A stretch of 64,000 nt of DNA from contig OY987248.1 in the NCBI GenBank assembly GCA_963920765.1, positions 15,844,539-15,908,538 of the forward strand, given 5' to 3'. Both the position numbers and the translations under genes were made by a program. This stretch comes from Ulota crispa (Eukaryota; Streptophyta; Bryopsida; Orthotrichales; Orthotrichaceae). Of the stretch, positions 13,001 to 26,444 are shown one piece after another (the stretch's first letter is position 1; each line of letters starts with the position of its first letter). The notes below the pieces were generated by a model. It saw only the letters and a list, made by a program, of their open reading frames with translations, was not told where the DNA came from and did not search any database.

Positions 13001-16000
13001 AATAATTTTATATTTGCTAGCTCTTGGTGTGCTTAAATGAGTACAGGTTTGGTCTCGAAGTTCATGAGCTTTTAGCTCTATCTTTCAAGACTTAATATAC
13101 CTTCGAATCTTTTGTAGTGTTTCTTAACTCTTGCGTATTTCATTCTATTATTCCAGTCTCTAATTTTTCTGTCTTTCGTGTGGCCAGGTGTTTGAAAGTA
13201 CTGGAAAGATGAGTATTCCTGCGCTCTCTTTCTTTCTCACTGCTCTGCGCCAGGTGTCCAATACGTTCGTGAGCGGGCTTGCTAGTACTTTCTCCACTGT
13301 CAGTGGCAGTGCAGCAAACAACCTGACTGGCCAATCTGCACTGAAAATGTGGGCTGTGGAGCGCATGTTGAGTACTCTTATGTTTAACGTGCATCGTAAG
13401 GCACTTCTAGAATGTTGCAATAACTTCTCTGTGCCTTTTCTTTGGCATCTTGTTACGCTCTTTAGTCTTCCATTGTGTCCATGTGCATGTTCAGCAGACT
13501 TGTAAGGCCTTGGTACTGTCAAAATAAATATCTTCTATTTCGTATTTGCAATAGGTTTGGAGCTTGTGTGGGATCAGGTGACAGACCACCTTTTGGAGGT
13601 AAGGATGGATTTTGGCACTGATTAGGTTCATGAACTTCTGACCTTTCATTTTAAACCTTGTTTATTTCCTTCACCTAGAGAATAACCTATCAGTTCCAGA
13701 TTTTAAACTACTTGTGGTTGACCTTTGAGCTCTTGACGAGACGAATCCTACATTTTTACATGTTTCTAACACCAGGACTCAGTAGATGCCCGTTAATGAA
13801 TGAGGTGATTCTTCTCCAGTTGGCAGAGAATGAAAGTCAGCAGGTGCGTACTGCTGCACTTGATGCCTTAGATCGAGCAATCTGTGGGACTTTGGCGAGC
13901 CCACAGTACCACAGGGCTGGAGCGGACAAAGACTTTAATGATGAAGGTAATGGTGGTTTACAACTCGTACAAGGTAGTGACACAAAGAATCTCAATGGCG
14001 ATTCAAGTATTCCGATAAGCAAGCAGGAGTACATCCCATTTGAGTGTACATTGTTGCAGCCACTCAGCATATTATATAATCATGGGCGCATCATGGACGT
14101 CCGTACTGGAGCTCTCAGAATCTTATTACATGTCCTGGAGGTGAGTCCTGCTGGTAGGTTCACAGAAAAGTGAGTCGTGTTTGAGGTCATTTGGCTATTG
14201 TCGTAATGTTTATTGACCTCTTCTCTATGAATGTTTATTGGCCTGCAATTACGAACCACAATGGTTAATTAACAATCTTTGTGGTTTCCACTCTATCGTG
14301 GATGAACAAAAACGGTGTTTACTAATACCGTACATGGTTTGCAGGATTGGCTTTGCTGCAATAATCTTGAGGTGATAGTGTTGTAATCAAATCCTTGTGG
14401 GTATGCAGAGGCATGCTGAAAAATTGGATCACAGTTGGCCAAGTGTTTTAGAGCTTCTCAGGTGATTCGAAGCATCCAAGTGTTTTTCCTCAATTTTTAG
14501 CATTACATTTCTAACGTATCGCTCATGAATTCTATATAGTCTTGCTCTTAAATTTGAAAGGTAGAAGTACAAATTGGCTCACTGTATTGGACATTTTTGT
14601 GATTCCTAGATCTTCCTCTGCTGATCTATGTCGATTGTTCATTTGGAATGGGGTAACTCTCTTCACTTGAAATATAAGAATTGATGGGTACATACACACT
14701 TTTCTGACATCTTCTGCCTCTTGCAGGCTAGTTGCAAATGCTTCAGAAAAGGATCTTGTTCCCCTGGGATTTCAGGTCAGATTATGTAGGCCGTTTGTAA
14801 GAGCTTATTGGAAATGTGATTATTCTGTTCGTTTGATTTTACATAAAACTTGTCTATTTGTTCACTCACTCATTTCCTAGTGCAGAACCTCCGTATTATC
14901 ATGAACGATGGGCTGCTCTCAATACCAGCAGATGCTTTGGAGCTGTAAGTTTTCATCACCAACCCAAACCTTGATGAATATCCTGAGTGAAGGTAGTCAA
15001 GAGAAATCAAACTGCTAGCTGAACCTTCATGATGCCATTTGTCTGCCAATTTTTATGGCTCATGAAGGTTTGACTGCAGTTTGTTTTTCCTGCTATTTAT
15101 CTGTCGAGAAATGTGCGAGTCTCTTATACTTTTTTATGCTTCCAACTTCTCGTTATATCTATTTTTCTATCATCTTCATCTTTGAGGCATGTAGAATGGA
15201 CTACCTCTAATTTAGCTTCCTTAAAGAGCATCTACAGAAACGTACTCTTCTCTCCTCCATTCCTGGTGTCAAACTTGGTTATAGTTGTTTATCGTTTGCT
15301 CTGCTTTATAGCCTTTAGGTTGATGTTTTTATTGCTTCTAAATGCTTAAGAGTGCCGATTGCATGCTGTAGTGAGTGTTTATAGTGGTCTTCTTGTACTT
15401 CTTGCAGATGTATCGAGGTTGCTGGAGCATATGTAGTGCAAAAGAAGGATGTGAACATAAGCCTGACATCTATTGGAACCTTGTGGACAACGGCTGATTT
15501 TTTCGCAAGAGGCGTCAATCATGATATTTGCAAAGCACAGGGGCTTAGTATGTTTCTATCACGACATTAACATTTGAATAACCTTCTCTGACTGACTAAC
15601 ATTGATGAGGAAGGGCATTGTCAGGATTGGAGCATTCTATGGATTCTTTTGATCGACTATCGAAACTGACAATCATGCTGCTTGTGCTTGATAAACTTTA
15701 CGCAGGACGAATGAGTGGCCAATTCGCACCAATAAATGTGCCTGGCACTCCAGACACTGGGAGGTCTGACTTCGAAAGTGAGATTGACGTTGAAGCGTCC
15801 GTATCACCACCTGACAAAAGGCTTGACGTGGATAATGATGCACTTTTGCTGGCCGTTTATGGCGTTATTCAAGGATTTGTCACTGATGAGAGACCAGAGG
15901 TACTGTCTGAGTAGCCTTCTTACAGTAGTCTCCAGGAAGCTGATTTATTTGCTTTAGCAACTATTATTAGAACATAATGTGTATTACGAGAATGTGATCT

Positions 16001-19000
16001 TTGCCCTCAGAAACAAAACGAAAGGTACGATAGTGGACTATGGCGCAACCAATAAATCCGATTTCAGTCAGACTGAATCTGAATCGTATATAAATTTCAA
16101 ACTGGTTTAGTGGTTATTATCATGAAAAACTGTTGTATCAAGATGTAAATCTTTATAGATTACATCGATTTAATATGACCAGCTACGGAAAGAAAGTTTG
16201 ATGATACTAATTATCAGTAGGGTTCATGTGGCTTGTTGCATAATTTCTATTTGTATTCCTTGTTAATTTACACTTGTATTATGTATTCAAGTGATTCAAT
16301 CAAATTTTGTTCCTTCTGTTGCAACGCAACAACATCCGGCTTCTGCTCAATCCTCGTTTAAGGGCACTGGATGTGCTATTCACGGAAACTACAATTGTCG
16401 TTGTGCTGACGTTACATTTATTTTTCAGATCCGTCATTCTGCTATTCGCACCCTCTTCCAGTCTATCAGCAGCCATGGACATCAACTCTCAACGGCTATG
16501 TGGGAGCACTGCATAGGGGCCCTGGTGTTTCCAATGGTTGATACTGTGCGAACACTGGTATGTGTCCATGTCTGATTTTTTCTGCTGAAGATTTTAGTGG
16601 TATTGATGACCAGTCAATCAACATAAGACGCGTCATGCTCATGAATTTCTAAATTCTGATTGGTTTAGCTGTTATATACATATGGTCTTGTTCAACATCA
16701 TTATTTGGGTTTGTCCTAGGCATCAACTTCATCACAAGATGAATGGCATGGAAAAGAGCTTGGAACAGAGGGAGGTAAAGCTGTCCACATGCTTGTTCAT
16801 CACAGGTATTTTGCCTGCTGCTCGTCTTTCGATTCAAGTTCATGGAATGGCCTTCTGTCTAGTTTCGTTAATCCACTGTTTTTTTTATAAGGTGGATCGA
16901 AATATCCATTTTGATCTTGCGTGTGGCCTCTCAATCAACTTGAGCATTGAACCAATGGGATGTTTCTAGAACGTATAGAATCACTTTTAACGTACTAAGT
17001 TTGCCCCAATCTTATAGTAGCGCCATTGAAATCATGTTCTCTCTGATTGGTAGTCGGAACACAGCTCAGAAGCAATGGGACGAAACTCTGGTCTTGATGC
17101 TTGGTGGCACGAGTCGTCTGTTTAAATCTTACTTCAAGGTTTTCCAAAGCCTAAGTGATTTCAAGCATCGTAAGTATTTCCTCTAAGGTGCAAGATTGTC
17201 TGTCCCTCTTGCTCATTCTGCATCTATCTTGTCTGCAAAATTCCATTTCGTTGAGAAAATATGATGTGCTTCCTCACGGAGTGTGTTAATTAAAGTAAAC
17301 GAACGTGTTTCCAGTCAAAATTAATCTGGATGGTCCTTGTGCGTGCAGGATGGGCGATACTTCTAGCATTTTTTGGCGAGAGTATTGTACAGGGCAGTAA
17401 GGAGGTGTCTCTTGCGGCAATCGCATCCCTTAACCCTCTTCTTATATCTCATGCTGCTAAGGTAACGATATTTTCGTTGGTTATCTCTGCTGATTTGTAC
17501 CTTGTATTTTCTATTTATTGCTATTATGGAGCATGCCTTACGTAAGATATTCAAAGTGTCAGGTTTGGTCCATGATATTGTTTCATACAATATAATGGAA
17601 ATAGCTCCATAAAATTTGAGATTAAATAGAACAAATCAGGTTCCACACGTGATGATATTGAGTGCACGTGAGATATTTGCCCCACTAGGCAACCAGCCGT
17701 ATTCCCTGAATGTCATTGCTGTGTACAGTAGAGTTGTGCACACTTTATTGATTTTTTCTGTATGCGTCTGTATGCTTCAGGATAACTTGCCACCTCACTA
17801 CTTTGAGACTGCATTTTCAATGTATGAATCAATAATACCAAATATTGTTCAATCTGATAGCCGGGTGGTTCCGAAGGTTCAAAAGGAGCTACTTCAAAGC
17901 CTGTGTACGTGGTCTTACTGAAAACACAAACGAGTGAACTTTGCTTTATCGTTACATAAACTCAAAGAGGAGCCTCTTTTCACGTGAATGTTTGTCGTGA
18001 TGATGTCCAAGTACAACTACCGTCTTACTCTTCTCCTCGCTAAATATATTTCCTTGTTGGGTGCAGGTGATCTCTATTGTAACGGTCATCAATTATTCTC
18101 AACAAGTTGCTATTTGCGATTGCTGGTTTTGGTGGACCTTTTTGTTTGGATCCCAACACCTCCAGGAGACTTGGCACCAATAAGTCAGGTTTGACATTGC
18201 GATGTCTCTGTAGGTGCTTTTTACTACTTTAAGCCCTTCTGCAGAAAGGGTCTTAGGTGGGTCAAGGTATTCCCTTCATTCAAGGTACTAACTGTTTTTT
18301 TTCCTCTTTGTAGGTTCAGCAGGCGATTCTTGCTGTTTTACCCCTCGTAAAGCCAGCTAATGATTATCTTTCTCCATTATGGCTTACTTTTATCTATCAA
18401 ATTCTGTCATACTTACCCGAAGGGCACCACTCGAAAGCTGTGTTGCCTCAAGTGGATTACTTGAAAACAGAGGATAGCAATAGGAGCTTGTTCACGTTTC
18501 TGAGCTCAAAAGCAAACGGACGTTCCTCTATCGTGTCAAAGCCAAACGATTCAACCGATTCGAAGGAAGCTCGTGGAAACGGATCTTCAACGCAAGGACT
18601 AACTGTTGGGATTTATAATCATCAAGTTGTTGCTGTTCCAGAAAAGTCATCTCTGGCACTCTCAACGGCGTTCTCGGAGAAGTTGATCAAGGTTGTGCTT
18701 GAGTTACATCAGGCTTGTCCGCCAACTGCTGCAGCAACTGGTATACCTGACATTGTTGCTGCGTTTGGGAGGTATGTGAAAGACTTAGGGATGCCTTGAC
18801 TGTGGGACTTCTTGCGATTCATGAAGGTGTATATGTGTCTACCATGTCTTTTCAGTCCTAGCTGCTGAAATCTGTATTCTCCTTCCAGGTTCAGTCCTGA
18901 CCAAAGATTGTTACGAAGTCATATCTGCAGTTGTTAGCCCTAATTCGTGGTTTTCATCAGATGCATGGCTACTCGTCGGGATAGCCCGAAGGAGAAGTTA

Positions 19001-21455
19001 TGGAAGACAGCAGTGAATGCCTTTATTTCTGTGCTTCGAAGGGCTTTGATCTGTGACACTACGGATAAAGATCATCATATTGCACAGGAAAATCTGGTTG
19101 CTAGCGGAACTATCAGATCAAGATTTTGGAAGGAAGTTGCAGATGTGTACGATAAATTTATAGTGGGAGCATGTGGACGAGCCATTTCTCTACCAGCTGG
19201 TGTAACTATCGAACCACAAGTACTGGATGCTGATGAGCAATTAGAGAACATGGTGCTGTGTTTTCTAACTGATGAGCTCTTAACCTGTTGTCAAGATGCA
19301 CCTCGTGAGGTATGACTGCTACTGATGCACTCGTGCATGACTGAATAATTTGTATAAACCACAGTTTTATATATCCGTATATTCTGCGCCATAGCGTTTG
19401 GGCCGTGTACTCACCGAGTTAAAATGTGACTTATTTTAGAGGTTATAATCCATTATCCATGAGAGCCACATCAGTGTCCAGTGTTTGAATCATTTGGAGT
19501 CAGTACAGCTTTTCTGAGATATGAACTTTTCTCTCTAAAATGTTCCTCACTCACAAGCTCATAACGATGCAGTTTATAGCTGCTATAACGCAAGATGATG
19601 TTGCTTAGACATATATCCACTTAATGGAAGTTGCTTTTATCGAGTCAGGAAACCAGGTTTGTATTGTACGCTGTAACTTTTATCACCTAGATAGTGAAAG
19701 ATAATTATCGCGTTGATTGATCAGCTATTTCTATCAATGCAAATTTAGAAGTGGTGGTCGTTCTTTTCCCTTTCATATTTGAAATCCCGTTCTTACAGTT
19801 AACCAATTGTGCTATAAACTTTCCGTGTTTGTGGAACAGGTTCTACATCATTTAGTAGGAGTCGTTGATCGATGTGCAGCAAGAACCTCGGCTTTACCTA
19901 ACTCGAGTGTCATTCTTTTACCCGCCCATTGCGGCCGATTCTCTTTGTCTTGTCTGGAGAAGCTCTTTGCGCTTTGCAGGTATAATTATCCTTTTCAAGG
20001 CTACAGCTGAAATTTCCTCTATTAACGAGTTTTGTAATCGTTATCGAAGAATAGTAGCGTAGATCCTGCAGAAGTTCTGTAGGCCTCTCACTTGCCTTCC
20101 TTGGCAAGAACGCGAAGGCTCTTTCTAGCTTTTTAACGACTTTATCCAAGCAAGGACGCTGCTGTCTTCTTTCTCCTTTTATATAGTGAAGCCATCTTTA
20201 GAATCCTAAAGTTCTCGCTGTTGAGCTTTTTCCCTCGTACATCATATGTCCAATTTTGACCTCACTATTCACATGTGCTTTTGGCAGTTGTGAGCTTGAC
20301 TTAACAGGTGAATCTTCAAAGGTGATTGTTAGCCAAATTGCTGCACCTATCTTAGTAGCCCGATGCAAGGCTATTCTACATCATTTTGCTGAAACTGAGA
20401 AACAATTTGGTACGTTCACCACATTTATTTTTTAGATTCATTTCACAGCCTTGTAACTATGTAGTCTGGAAACTTTCAAGAACTGGACTTACTATTGAGC
20501 ATGGGCACTTTAGAAGATGACATTACATTTTATTCATCAAGAATGACGTAACGATTTGTTAGCAATGACTTATTGTGACATCATGCAGATACTTTTCTGA
20601 ATGACGGACGACTTTTTGTCTGTCGAAACCTATTTGAATTTATTAACATGTTATCTCGGAGGGAGAGATTTTCTGATTTGCACATATTTTTAAGTATGTG
20701 CGCTGAGTGATATTAGTAGCCTATACAACATCATACATCTGTGGTGTCTGTTTACTTCGGTTTTTGGCTACCAAGATAGCACAGTGTATAGAAGAGTCTT
20801 CACTGAGGTCTGTATAGGAGTACAACGGCAAATGCTACTGCTTCTGATTTCAATAATCTTCTTCATTGTGCAGGGAACTCCTCGCATCCTAAGATTATTT
20901 TGGATGAAATTTCATTCGTTCTTCGGGGGCTTGCAAAGCTTATGCTGCATCCTCTTACTGCTATGCATATCAATATTCCAGTGCGCATGAGTGAAAGTAG
21001 AGCTGAGCAAAACCTGTATGAACAGGACTCCAGATTGGGTTCTTCTAGCACTTTCCGAAACGTGAAATTACAATCACTTTTAGGCTCTGATCGAGCTCAT
21101 TTATTTCTGCTCTATACCAACTTCTGTGAGCTTTTAACAACAAGGTATGATTTTCTCTCTCTTTCTTTGCATACATTTGGTTGATGTTCTTCGTTCTTTG
21201 GAATTCTTCAATTCATCTGATCGCGGAACATTTTGTTGTGGCACACTTAAATTGATAGCAGTGAGTTGTTGACTGATTGGAGCAATCTCGTAGCAGTTAC
21301 CTGAATGAGAAAATCTTACTGCTGATTCTCAAACTTTTCTGATTTGATCTGATTTTAATACATAAATTGTTGTGTTCCTTTATGGCAGGGTACTGGAAAT
21401 TAGGGAGCAACTTCAAGCACTACTTGTGCTTGTTGGTTCAGAGCTGGGCTTGTAG
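4016..21455 (+). CDS. MON2: MON2 homologue, Arf-GEF-like Golgi/TGN trafficking scaffold, 42 exons
   Basis: Large HEAT/armadillo-type protein related to the Sec7 Arf-GEFs but without a Sec7 domain. Family members work with Dop1 at the late Golgi/TGN in endosome-Golgi traffic. Coding exons: 4016-4120, 5349-5534, 5779-5868, 6297-6370, 6462-6620, 7091-7217, 7318-7373, 7583-7637, 7752-7808, 8273-8374, 8753-8833, 8971-9023, 9316-9385, 9628-9691, 9895-10028, 10266-10411, 10663-10720, 10983-11080, 11209-11293, 11733-11801, 12236-12295, 12697-12771, 13188-13395, 13555-13598, 13820-14140, 14409-14461, 14727-14775, 14886-14944, 15408-15547, 15625-15899, 16429-16557, 16720-16805, 17054-17169, 17349-17461, 17781-17904, 18067-18188, 18314-18771, 18961-19309, 19840-19979, 20288-20409, 20874-21144, 21389-21455. 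They sum to 5250 nt (1749 aa), all phases agree, and all but the first intron are GT-AG. The start MALIASLESDLRLLSAEARR and blocks such as SQDEWHGKELGTEGGKAVHM and QKQWDETLVLMLGG match plant MON2. It is somewhat longer than I recall for the flowering-plant protein (about 1630 aa). The exon 9 acceptor at 7751 lacks an adjacent pyrimidine tract. Confidence 0.95.
4121..5348 (+). other. MON2 intron 1, a GC-AG intron carrying a MITE
   Basis: The first coding exon ends ...TTCAAG followed by GCATGA, and exon 2 begins after ATGTGCAG. Joining at these points keeps the frame and reproduces the conserved protein (SIFK then VRLASN). The donor must therefore be GC rather than GT. At 1228 bp it is one of the longer introns of the gene and holds the TA-flanked MITE at 4423-4722. 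Confidence 0.75.
4423..4722. mobile_element. TA-flanked MITE (AGGTAGGAGGCTC family), copy in MON2 intron 1
   Basis: Left end TA/AGGTAGGAGGCTCATAAA, right end GAGCCTCTTACCT. The body aligns by eye along its length with the copies at 51175-51501 and 62268-62590; shared words include GCATCTAA, AGTTGTTTCATA and GGAATTAGTT. The right TA has decayed to TG, so this is an old copy. Class (Tc1/mariner-like, Stowaway type) is inferred from the TA target only. Confidence 0.65.
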
Positions 21456-22317
21456 TTATGTTCAATTTATTTCCAAGGTAACTTACATGAGATTATTGCA
21501 CCTCTCCTTTCACATGGTGCGGATACATTGTAGATTAGTAGATCTTGTTAGCCTTCCGTGTTGACGAGAAGGCTCACGGTGTAGCATATTTGATAAAATT
21601 GAATGATCGCTGATTATTTTCCTTCGCAAAGCTACTTTAAAGTCTGCTCTTTTTTTTCGTTTATCATCTAAAAGGGAGCAAGCAAGCATGGATAGTTGCG
21701 TGAATGAGACCCAAACGAAGCAAATATACAGAGTGCACTAGGTTGCAACTCTGATAAACATGACTAGTTATTCATCATTGTGTGCTAATCTGTCCGTACT
21801 GGTACATTTGGCGACTATCTACTGGATCCATCAATATATTCGTTCGTAAGATGTAAGCACCGACCTACAGCTCAGGAATATTATTAGCTTGATTACTGCC
21901 AGAAGGATGAGATGCATACTAAACTTAAGGCGGCAGCGATTGAAGTAAGTTGTGCCAAAGCATTTGTTGTGAAACTTCATGGGATTCATGCGTTGTTCAC
22001 GTAAGATCGAGAAGATTCTTGAGAAGTGTCCGCTTCATTCTGTGGTTTTCTAGGACCTTCTATTGTCGTTTTCCGAAGTCACATGGACTTGCTGCACACG
22101 TAGTATATGATATTTTTATCAAAAACTGAAATAAACGTGATTTCTTTAAATTTGTTTTGATAATACAACAATCAAAAGCCTTCAAAACTTCGTTGGAGGG
22201 GATACGTGTAAAGCATAAAGTTGATCGTGTTAGTGAAACCTATGAATAATTTTATCTGCATTTTCTTGACCAAAAGTGCACCAAAAAAACGTCTTGTACA
22301 GAAGCTTCTCTTAGCCC
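21456..22317. other. MON2 3' UTR and downstream intergenic DNA
   Basis: The stop codon at 21453-21455 is followed by mixed-composition sequence to about 22100, consistent with a 3' UTR. An AATAAA hexamer at about 22130 could be a poly(A) signal but is 675 nt from the stop. Nothing else is recognisable. Confidence 0.4.
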
Positions 22318-22856
22318 TTAACCCGTAAAGGATGAGGCAGTCCTTTGCGACCGGTAGAATACGGGGTATTTTTCTTGTATTTGAAGTGCATTCACACCTT
22401 CATTACATTTGAGGTCAACAAAGAAGTTACAATATAGATTAATGTTGTTCTAGTGAGGTAGTCAAGATCCCAAATTAAAACTTTTTGTTGGTAGCAAATG
22501 CTAGTGTACATAGTATGTATTATAGTAGCCTTGTCCCTTAAGGATTAAAGGCCAAGCAGTTTTTTATTTGATTTTTTAGAAGTGATCATAAACACACGGT
22601 CCATCATAGAATGCAAAAAACTACCTCATTATTTGAACTAGTAGTTTTAGGTAACCCAAATTGTGAGAAATTTTAGAGTCACAATGTTAGGTCCCAAGCT
22701 GCCTTTACTATAAATTTCATGAGGGCACCATGCACTATTGACCTTTGCAACTTTTGAAAATAATATTTTAATGTGTGGGCACCACCATAGATATTAGTGT
22801 TCACCCTAAACATTGTACATGGGTAGGCACAAAGAGCACCCCATGTCTAAGGGTTA
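22318..22856. mobile_element. TTAA-flanked piggyBac-like MITE
   Basis: About 539 bp bounded by TTAACCCGTAAAGGATG on the left and GTCTAAGGGTTAA on the right. Only the outer 8-9 bases of the ends mirror each other clearly, so the copy is diverged. No coding capacity was seen. Pairing of these two ends is inferred from the shared family signature. Confidence 0.5.
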
Positions 22857-22859
22857 AAG

Positions 22860-23540
22860 AAGTACATTGCAAAGCATTCTTTCACAAACATAGAAGAGAA
22901 CAAAGAGAAAACATGGCCATTGTAGTCTTATGTCCACATTGAAGGTAGATATTTTTTTCATAATAAGATAGCTCTACACATTTAGAAGCATTCCGTTTGT
23001 AATTGTACAAACTTAAAATAAACACGTTAGAGATTACATGAAAAAGGAAAACAGAATAATATCACTTATAGTTTGAAGTATTATAATATTTGAACATGAG
23101 GGTGTTAAAACTACAAAATTGACTTGAAGTCTTCCAATCCTCATTTTCACATGTCAAATCTAAAAGTTGGTCACTGAAAAAATATGAGGTTTACAATCGT
23201 TACATGCTTAACTTTACTCAAATTATGACTTTAAAAGTTTTACTCCTATTATTCTTTATATGGATTTGTAATGTGAATTTTTCTCCAAGCTCTATTGTAT
23301 TTAAGGCTCACTTTCAAGATCTTCTGACACTAGAAAACTCAAGGTTGCAATGGACATCCTTATACAAAAACTTGAGTAAAAAAAATAAAAACTTTCATTT
23401 TCAAAATCAGGTTCTTGATGTTGAAGATAGACTTCAATACAAACTTATATTGAAAACAAATACCGAAAATAGTGATTTGATAAGGTTTTATTCATCTTCA
23501 AAGTTTTGTAACGACCCAAATCTGGTCGGTTGAGCATTTA
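22860..23540 (-). mobile_element. Diverged, truncated copy of the 1445-2087 element
   Basis: Read on the - strand, 23540 to about 22980 follows the internal sequence of the element at 1445-2087 over several hundred bases, including GTGTCCATTG, TTCTAGTGT, GACTTCAA and TCTAACRTGT-type words in the same order. The terminal TTAA is not intact: the outer end reads atcccctaaatgc. No target duplication is visible. The reading frame at 23204-23533 falls entirely in this repeat and is not a gene. Confidence 0.55.
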
Positions 23541-24440
23541 GGGGATAGTCGTATTACATCAGCGTGCTCCAGAGTACACTACAGGAAATCCATTAGCCCT
23601 CCCATGCACAGTCGTTGTGGTTGCACAAACACAGCGAGACAATAACTCGTGGTCACAAGATCACCCTAGTACTCAATCTTGTTGCATGCGCGGTAAGATA
23701 ACTTAACCACATCTAGAATGAATACATATTGCATGACACTTATAACCATGCACGACACATATACTCGTTAGCTCAAAAGTAATTCCATCACCAAGCGGGA
23801 CAAACCCTAAGCCTTATCTTGGTGGACTCGAATTATTGATAACTTTTTTTTTGACAAAGCCTTAGGCTAACCACTGTTGTTGGATATAAGTGTCACGCAC
23901 CGTACGAAGACTGAGTTCAAACGCGAACCTCAGATCCAACAGATTCCAGTACCTCCATGGTTGAGCATTAGGAAAAAGTAACGCCAAAAAAAGCAACTGC
24001 AGAAGAGCATCAGACATACTTGGGACCTGCGGAACTAAGCAACTGCTAAATGCAACCAGGATACCCACATTGAAAGAGGTACAACAGCATTGAGCACTTG
24101 TGACTACATTTTATAAAAATATGAGGGTATTTGCACAGGGCCCTTAAAACACTGCCACAGACTCAGTACACACACAAAGCTCCATACACAAAACTACTCA
24201 AGCCATAAATGAGAACCTTCGACGTGAAAACATGCAGAAAAACCGACAATGAACAGACTCAGCTCATCAGAGAGTGCTAACAAGAGGTCTTGCATATCTT
24301 GCATATATAAAAGAGTAACTAGCGAAGCCATAAATGAAAGACCACAGATGTGGAAACATTCCCAAAAAAGCTCTGAGCGTATCTAGCAAACCAGTCACAA
24401 CACAACATGCTCCGCATTGGCATCAATGACAGACACGTTG
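23541..24440. other. Intergenic DNA and distal 3' region of the TAF15b-like gene
   Basis: Mixed-composition sequence with no recognisable open frame, RNA or repeat ends. The part nearest 24440 probably belongs to the 3' UTR of the - strand gene that ends at 24746, because the composition is continuous with it. Confidence 0.35.
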
Positions 24441-24745
24441 CAGTCGACAAAGTTAAGTTTCACGTCTGTGCTAGACATGATGGTACAAGGTAAGAGAGAC
24501 GAACAACTAAAAAGGCAGAAAGAACCTTGAAACTTAAAATCGACGGGCCAGGGAGGGGGAGCTCGACTCCCTTCAGCCCAGTTCGCAACACAACCGTCTG
24601 CAACCCCAACGAAATAATTTCAGATTTGTCCACTTCCATACTCAATAGTTGTGTCAGAAACGAATGTAACAGGGAATGAGCCGAGGAAGCAAGTACAAAA
24701 CTAAGGGTACAATTTTAAAGAGAAAAACCGCTACCTTGACGAAAA

Positions 24746-25831
24746 TTAGTAAGGACGAGCACGATAGCCACCTCCATCCCGTCTATCAGGACCACCACCA
24801 CCACCACGGTGCCCGCCACGGTATCCACCACCACCCCCGCCCTGCGGTGGAGGCTTCGGAGCTGATTTAGCAGCCATGGACACTTTGATCTTATGACCTC
24901 TCATGTCATAATCGTTAAAAAAGCCACCTGCTGAATGGGCTGCATGCGGATCTTCATAGCTCAACACAGCATCGCCTTTGTTCTTCTTGTTATCATCCTG
25001 GTAGATCTTGATGTTGTACGGCCACTGATCCTTATACCCACGCTTCTGTTTTATTCTGGCGACCTGACCAATACCGCCGAACAGATCTCGCAGCTCCTCT
25101 TCCGTTATATCTAACGGCAGCCCTGCTATGTAGATTCTGGCGTTGTCGCAATGGTCGTCACAATTCTCATCACATTGCTTCACCGCCGCCTCCTCCTTGC
25201 CTTGGTCTCCGCCATCCTTCACGTCGTCCCTGGACTGAGCTCCATATCCTCCTCCTCCTCCACGGCTGTCATACGCTCTCCCCTGGTCCCTATCGCCGCC
25301 CCTGCCACCATACCCTCCCTGTGCAGGCTCGTCGTAACTGTTTCCTCCACCGCCTTGTCTCCCACCGTATCCACCTTGCTCGCCACTGCCTGCCGTTTGT
25401 GGCTTCGGCGCTTGACATTTGTTGCACTCCATTCTTCTTGCGAAATTCACGTTGCCGCAACTGAGATTCGGACATGTCCAATCGCCGCTTCTGTCCCCGC
25501 CACCGCCACCGCCGCCTCCTCTCGAGCCTCCTCGGTCGTATCCTCCTCCACCACTGCCGCCGTATCCACCACCGCCATAGCCTCCTCCTCCGCTACCACC
25601 ATAGCCTCCTCCTCCTCCACCACCATAGCCTCCTCCTCCACCGTATCCTCCTCCTCCACTGCCGCCGCCACTTCCACCATATCCTCCTCGCCCTCCACCG
25701 CCTCCGTCTCGAAACCCGCCCCGCTGACCTCCTCCGCCTCGCGAGCCTCCGCGATCCCCTACGGCTCCCCCCGGACCTCCTCCATCGCGATACCGACTGC
25801 CCCCGCCCCCTCCTCCGCCGTAGTTCGACAT
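24746..25831 (-). CDS. TAF15b: TAF15b-type RNA-binding protein (glycine-rich, RanBP2 zinc finger, RRM)
   Basis: Single coding exon, 361 aa from the chosen start MSNYGGGG. Order: a Gly/Tyr/Arg-rich low-complexity N-terminus (residues 1-115, GGYGG and RGG repeats); a RanBP2-type zinc finger (118-139; W118, C120, C125, C136, C139); a second Gly-rich linker; one RRM (about 231-319) whose RNP2-like strand is IYIAGL; and an RGG tail ending RARPY. The unusually conserved block [19 protein letters not shown] in the RRM is the hallmark of the plant TAF15b branch of the FUS/EWS/TAF15 family. These proteins are nuclear, bind RNA, and are linked to TFIID and RNA processing bodies. An in-frame ATG 12 codons upstream (25867) is possible, but the sequence from MSNYGG fits the family better. 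A leader intron probably lies upstream. Confidence 0.9.
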   Translation of the reverse strand: MSNYGGGGGGGSRYRDGGGPGGAVGDRGGSRGGGGQRGGFRDGGGGGRGGYGGSGGGSGGGGYGGGGGYGGGGGGGYGGSGGGGYGGGGYGGSGGGGYDRGGSRGGGGGGGGDRSGDWTCPNLSCGNVNFARRMECNKCQAPKPQTAGSGEQGGYGGRQGGGGNSYDEPAQGGYGGRGGDRDQGRAYDSRGGGGGYGAQSRDDVKDGGDQGKEEAAVKQCDENCDDHCDNARIYIAGLPLDITEEELRDLFGGIGQVARIKQKRGYKDQWPYNIKIYQDDNKKNKGDAVLSYEDPHAAHSAGGFFNDYDMRGHKIKVSMAAKSAPKPPPQGGGGGGYRGGHRGGGGGPDRRDGGGYRARPY

Positions 25832-25880
25832 CGCCGCTCCCGCCACCACTGCTCGAATATCTTTCAATCAATCAATCAAC

Positions 25881-26212
25881 CTAACAAATCGCTGGCCGGA
25901 TACCTCATACGCCAGTACTCCGTCGGCCGCCCGCTACACACACGATCAAAGTTCAAAACCTCGCTCGCTCACATAAATCACCAGAAACCAGACCACGAAA
26001 AGAACAACACGAAAATGACCAGCAAGTGCACGATGCGCTCGCTCTTATGAAAGCCCGCACGAAGTTCACCACGCCATAGCGCGATCCCACGGACACAACA
26101 CAATCGGCCGAACCAGGTTAACTTACCACCGACGGAACCCTAATATTGTTCCAAATAGGAGTTCCTAAAGCGAAATGAACCGGTAAAAAGAGATGATCGC
26201 GTGAGTGCGTAC
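25881..26212 (-). other. Probable 5'-leader intron of the TAF15b-like gene
   Basis: On the - strand a good donor, CGCTCAG/GTACGC, lies at 26213/26212 and an acceptor, TTTGTTAG/GTTG, at 25881. They remove 332 bp just upstream of the start codon. The GC-rich stretch 26213 to about 26440 would be the first, non-coding exon. Long 5'-leader introns are common in plant RNA-binding protein genes. Inferred from splice sites and composition only. Confidence 0.45.
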
Positions 26213-26444
26213 CTGAGCGATGGCCGAGGCCGTGCGTGTCGAAACGATGACCAACCGGCGACGAAGGACGCCGTTGCCGAGTGCCAGAAGGGAAGGTGGA
26301 GCGCGATATGGCGATGGCGAGGCCGAAACTCGAAACCCTAGAATCGTTCTGCCTTTCTGCCCGTCGGAGCTCACTCGCTTGTCTGAGGTCGTTCCAGGGG
26401 CGTTCCCTCGTTCCCCTGTTCGCAACGGTCACTAGCTCGACCAA

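Noticed and set aside
23204-23533. 109-codon open frame
   Set aside because: Lies wholly within a diverged copy of the TTAA element found at 1445-2087.
25151-26050. 299-codon open frame on the + strand, Ser/Thr/Ala-rich, and other long frames near it
   Set aside because: They are antisense and shifted readings of the glycine-rich TAF15b coding sequence. GGN codon runs give open Ser/Pro/Ala-rich frames on the other strand.
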